The notes beneath the pieces were generated by a model. The model did not search any database. It saw only the letters and a list, made by a program, of their open reading frames with translations, and had not been told where the DNA came from. From JBNJEM01 sp051745935 (lineage in GTDB: Bacteria > Planctomycetota > Planctomycetia > Pirellulales > Pirellulaceae), in NCBI GenBank assembly GCA_051745935.1, contig JBNJEM010000103.1:1-15688 (forward strand): a stretch of DNA of 15,688 bases, read 5' to 3'. Position numbers and translations under genes: made by a program. Positions 12,659 to 15,688 of this stretch are shown here, piece after piece. The first letter of the stretch is position 1; each line of letters begins with the position of its first letter.

Positions 12659-14683
12659 CTATTTGCGGTAACTGAATTCCGGCCGGAAAGGGCCGCACTC
12701 CACGGGCGGCAGCTCGTCGAGCGGCAAACGTTGCGTACCGAATCCTTCACGGAAGTAGTCGTTAATTCTTCGGGCGGTGAATTCTTCGCGCCAAGCGCCG
12801 CGGCGCATCGTGCGGACCTCTTTGAAGAACTGCGCGTAAAGCTGCGCATCGGTTCCCTCGTAACCGAGGCCGCGCATGTAGTCCTCAATGCTTCGATCCG
12901 CGTCGGGATAGTCGATCTTCTCGTATCTCGCACCTTTTTCGCCGGTGACTGCGACCCATTGCTTGAAGCTCAGCTCTCGCTCCTCGCCTTTCGGCCCGAC
13001 GCGGAAGGGCTTATCCCGCGTGGTCGTGAACCAGGTGTTCCGCTCGAATCTCAGGCCGTCGAGATCCTCTACGATCGCCAGCGTGTTGGGATACACCTGG
13101 CTCTGGAACTGGTTGTCATAAACATGGATATTCTCGAATCCGCCCTCGCGGTTGGCAAGAAGTTTCAGGGCCGCCTGACTGGAGCCTAGTCGAACGCCGT
13201 GGACGACGTTCTTGAAGATCCTCACGTTCCGTGTTCCGCCCCGGAGACTGCCTCTGCCTTCGGTGACCGGTTCACCCGTCTTTTTGTCTCGCTGTCTTTC
13301 ACTTGCCCGCAGTTGGATTCCATAGGCGTTCGTGACCTCGGGGTGACGCTGACGAATCACCAGATTGTTGGCGATGTTGCCGCCGTCCCAGTCGGCCAAC
13401 GGGAAGTACCACGCGAGGTGTCGGTTGGTAGGCCGTGAACGACCGATATCGGTGAGGACGTTGTTCACGAGGTTGACATTCACGTTGCGATGCGGGCCGG
13501 GGTAGTTGCCGCTGATTCCGGGACCCAGTTCACCGTCAACGAACACATTGTCATCCAGAAGCAGGTTGCCGATGGATCGCGGATAGTCGGCCCGGAACTT
13601 GTTGCCGATCGACGCGCTGCGGAGCCACATATTCCGCACCAACGCCGTGTTCCAGCACTTGGAGTAGTACAGGTTGTGGCTGAGCGGAATGGCCCAACCG
13701 ATATCGCGTCCATGATCCCGCTGGTTGTACCAGCCGCAGTGGTCGACGATGTTCTCCTCCAGGAGCAGACTGCCGCGAGAATTCCAGAAGCCCGTCGTAT
13801 GGCCGCGGAGGGGATAGTGATCAACCACGACGTTGCGCCGCACCACGAAGTTCGTCATGTCCGCCCCGAAGTTCGTTCCGGAAACTGGACAGAAACGCAG
13901 GTAGCAGTCCTCGACGAGGACGTTCTCCATCGGATCGCCCCGGCGATCGTGATTCCCCCAGTTGATGCCCGAGCGGTGCTTGCCTCGCATTTCCTTGATG
14001 TAGTCGTGCCCGTGTTCGCCGTGTACGCGGTCGAGGTCGACCTCCCAATCAGCATGCTTCGGATCTTTCCAACTGTTGTAGAACTCGATGCCGACGATGG
14101 CGACGTGCTGCGTCCCTCGATGGGGTCCGCCCAATCGGAAACCGGCGCCTCGGCCCGTGATCCGCGGTCGCCGCAGGGAAAGCGGCCCGTACGCTCCGAT
14201 TAGACGCGGCTCTTTCGCGGACTTGCCCGGCGGCACGCTTTGTTCGGTGATGGGGCCGCGCCACGTATCCCCGCGCTTGAGAAGAATCCAGTCGGGCATG
14301 CCGGGACGCTGCTTCTTCAAAGCCGTGTTGATATCGTGGAACGGTTTGATATCTTCGCCCGGGTTGAAGGGATCGGAACCCACGGCGGGATTGCCCGGGT
14401 CGTAGACGACGGCGCTCGCGTCATCGCCGTCCGCCGCCACGTAAAGGATGCGCGTGTCGGGCGTCGCACGGAAAACCGACCATCCCTCGGAATTGACGGG
14501 GCGGTAGTTCTCGGGCCAGTCAACATCACCAACTTCGACCGGCCTGACCGTTCCCTCAACCGGGACGCGCATGCCGTGCCGGACATGGTATTCCTCATCA
14601 GCGCACATTCCGTGCAGCATCAACACGTTGACGAACAACCAAAAGGCCAAAGGTCGGATCAGAAAGTGGTTCATGTCAGTCAT
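12659..14683 (-). CDS. Secreted right-handed parallel beta-helix protein
   Basis: A complete 674-residue protein starting at the ATG at 14683 after AAGGAT (seven bases upstream); the ATG at 14674 is less well placed. Residues 1-28 are a Sec signal peptide (hydrophobic LIRPLAFWLFVNVLML, likely cleaved after MCA). The region from about 80 (ILYVAADGDD, then a TALKKQRPGMPDWILLKRGDTW block) is the usual opening of pectate-lyase-like beta-helices. Repeated short strands with Asn ladders follow, such as VEDCYLRF, VRRNVVVDHY, LEENIVDHC, LVNNVLTDI and IFKNVVHGV (about 240-520). The ~100 C-terminal residues are more helical. The fold suggests binding or cleaving polysaccharide, but no lyase catalytic motif is recognised. 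It lies between the two copies of the hairpin element. Confidence 0.85.
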   Translation of the reverse strand: MTDMNHFLIRPLAFWLFVNVLMLHGMCADEEYHVRHGMRVPVEGTVRPVEVGDVDWPENYRPVNSEGWSVFRATPDTRILYVAADGDDASAVVYDPGNPAVGSDPFNPGEDIKPFHDINTALKKQRPGMPDWILLKRGDTWRGPITEQSVPPGKSAKEPRLIGAYGPLSLRRPRITGRGAGFRLGGPHRGTQHVAIVGIEFYNSWKDPKHADWEVDLDRVHGEHGHDYIKEMRGKHRSGINWGNHDRRGDPMENVLVEDCYLRFCPVSGTNFGADMTNFVVRRNVVVDHYPLRGHTTGFWNSRGSLLLEENIVDHCGWYNQRDHGRDIGWAIPLSHNLYYSKCWNTALVRNMWLRSASIGNKFRADYPRSIGNLLLDDNVFVDGELGPGISGNYPGPHRNVNVNLVNNVLTDIGRSRPTNRHLAWYFPLADWDGGNIANNLVIRQRHPEVTNAYGIQLRASERQRDKKTGEPVTEGRGSLRGGTRNVRIFKNVVHGVRLGSSQAALKLLANREGGFENIHVYDNQFQSQVYPNTLAIVEDLDGLRFERNTWFTTTRDKPFRVGPKGEERELSFKQWVAVTGEKGARYEKIDYPDADRSIEDYMRGLGYEGTDAQLYAQFFKEVRTMRRGAWREEFTARRINDYFREGFGTQRLPLDELPPVECGPFRPEFSYRK

Positions 14684-14743
14684 GAATAATCCTTAGAACC
14701 TGTAACAGAACTGAATCAACGAATGCGTGAATCATATCCACGA

Positions 14744-14822
14744 CCCGCAACAAAAACTGTTTCTTGCTTCCACTCCCCCCGGATAACAGCACACCCGCAT
14801 GGTTTTGTTACGGCTTAATCCC
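14744..14822 (+). repeat. Hairpin element with terminal inverted repeats, copy B
   Basis: CCCGCAACAAAAAC (14744-14757) and GGTTTTGTTACGG (14801-14813) are imperfect inverted repeats. The interior shares GGATAACA and the segment before GGTTTTGTTA with copy A, and TTAATCC follows in both. It lies 60 bp upstream of the beta-helix gene, where it could affect that gene's transcription. Confidence 0.65.
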
Positions 14823-15110
14823 CGCAAAACCATGCCTGCGTGTCGTAGACGCCGTGGCCTCCGGCCCGGACGTGCCGCGCGTGAAGCCTGTTTTCGATTG
14901 CAATCACGGCGACGCAGCAATTCCATACGGAAAGTTCGCATCACGGAGGGCCCTGCTCATTGTACCACTTCTCGACCCCCGTTGTTCGGTCCCCATCGCC
15001 GCGACGTTTGTTCCCCCCGCCGAGCAGTCGATCTTTTTCGGTGACCGCTATCGGCTTCAAACCGCCAACGCCAGAGAGGAAATTCCCGCGAATGTCGCTG
15101 GATGCACGGT
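14823..15110. other. Intergenic, no recognised gene
   Basis: A plus-strand frame is open from 14764 to 15237, but it begins inside hairpin element B, has no ribosome binding site, shows no family features, and runs through a hairpin. I regard it as chance. I see nothing else in this stretch. Confidence 0.35.
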
Positions 15111-15111
15111 T

Positions 15112-15131
15112 GTCAGGCTAGAAAGCCTGAC
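15112..15131. other. Perfect 8-bp hairpin
   Basis: GTCAGGCT pairs exactly with AGCCTGAC around an AGAA loop. There is no T-tract after it. It may be a member of a small dispersed hairpin family in planctomycetes or a transcription boundary. Confidence 0.5.
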
Positions 15132-15233
15132 GTACACCAATCGGCTAAATGGTTATAAAAAAGGCGATCTCTGTCTTATGGCCACCCTCGGTGATTCAAC
15201 ACACGGCCTAGCGATCAGAGGGGGCAGGCCTCT

Positions 15234-15554
15234 TTGATGTCGTCTTTCGGGAAGCGAACCCGTTTTCCGCCGGGGGGACGCATCGTTGATTCGAGGTTGA
15301 GACGAGGGGCGATCGACTCCACCCAACCTTCGTCCCCATGTTTGTGCCGTCGACTGACAGACGAACGCGTGGGTAGTCTGGCCGCCCGATTCGGCGGTGT
15401 CAGTCCCGCGGCGGTGACCACGTCGGTCACCCGCCGTGAGGCTCGTTGCTCGACCGAGGCAGGTTGGGATCGCCACTTGGCCGAGCTGGAGGCTCAAGTC
15501 AAGTTTCGCGACAAAGCCAAGCGGCACCCAACGACCACTCGGCGCAAGCGGTAA
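15234..15554 (+). pseudogene. C-terminal remnant of a REP-associated (IS200-like) transposase
   Basis: The second half of this frame reads VGSLAARFGGVSPAAVTTSV, then a helix with WDRHLAELEAQVK and a basic tail. This resembles the DnaA/helix-turn-helix C-terminal domain found at the end of some REP-associated tyrosine transposases, where ...RFGGVSxAAV... is the recognition helix region. The catalytic HUH and Tyr domain is absent, and the first ~40 residues of the frame do not look like transposase. It ends 36 bases before repeat copy 3. The family assignment is from memory of the motif only, and another helix-turn-helix protein is possible. Confidence 0.45.
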
Positions 15555-15590
15555 ACATAAAGTGGTGAGGATCCACTAACCGGCCAAGAC

Positions 15591-15688
15591 TATCTTTCAG
15601 GCGGTTGGATTTATCCGGGTGGAAAGCTGCCCGGCGCAAGCCGTCCTTCCGTTGGTCGGACTCGCGGCGGACAAAGTCGTGCGCGACT
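15591..15688 (+). repeat. Dispersed repeat, copy 3 (continues past the window)
   Basis: It starts TATCTTTCAGGCGGTTGG and continues with GGTGGAAAGCTGCCCGGCGC and GTTGGTCGGACTCGCGGCGG up to the window edge, aligned without gaps to copy 1. In the central bulged stem, the A-T pair of copy 1 becomes a G-T wobble, so pairing is kept. Confidence 0.75.

Noticed and set aside
12659..14683. Catalytic pectate lyase
   Set aside because: The beta-helix fold is supported, but I could not identify the Asp/Arg catalytic arrangement of a known lyase family, so no activity is assigned.
14764..15237. 157-codon plus-strand frame
   Set aside because: It begins inside a repeat element, has no ribosome binding site or family features, and runs through a perfect hairpin.

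Overview
The window looks like an accessory, decaying stretch of a planctomycete chromosome, probably close to Pirellulaceae/Rhodopirellula. The evidence is moderately high GC, a large secreted protein with PKD-like modules and RTX calcium-binding repeats ending in the DWFLFEDD...DEIFTDL tail typical of planctomycete surface proteins, an Arg-rich N-terminus followed by AAEQL, a secreted beta-helix protein, and a TVP38-DUF547 fusion. The taxonomic call is inference. No rRNA, tRNA or CRISPR array was seen.

Layout. 1-586 holds the 3' end of an unrecognised gene. 1071-1866 looks like an integron-type gene cassette: a DUF4160/DUF2442 gene pair (toxin-antitoxin-like) lies between two imperfect hairpins with bulged bases on one arm, as in attC sites. 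1965-2061 is copy 1 of a dispersed ~100-bp repeat. 2126-2473 (minus) may encode a small hypothetical protein. 2857-6736 (minus) is a large PKD/RTX exoprotein gene that is frameshifted near its 5' end and carries a lower-GC PEP-CTERM-like domain spliced into its PKD-like array. 7136-7320 is a remnant of a cystathionine gamma-synthase-type gene.

7413-8933 (minus) is a MerA/RclA-like flavin disulfide oxidoreductase. It is divergent from 10168-11871 (plus), a TVP38/TMEM64 membrane domain fused to DUF547. Between them lie repeat copy 2 and an orphan alpha/beta-hydrolase tail. After the fusion gene come a possible TrkH tail (11904-12059), two tandem-repeat tracts (12081-12220), a hairpin element with terminal inverted repeats (12243-12330), an orphan Tat signal peptide (12385-12591), a secreted right-handed beta-helix protein (12659-14683, minus), and a second copy of the hairpin element (14744-14822). 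The right end has a REP-transposase-like C-terminal remnant (15234-15554) 36 bp before repeat copy 3 (15591-15688).

Overall, five or six well-formed genes sit among gene fragments and at least two repeat families. The most notable points are the attC-like cassette, the three-copy repeat with a transposase remnant beside one copy, and the foreign-looking domain inside the PKD protein. The oxidoreductase and TVP38 proteins may work together in membrane redox or stress defence, but that rests only on family associations and the divergent arrangement.
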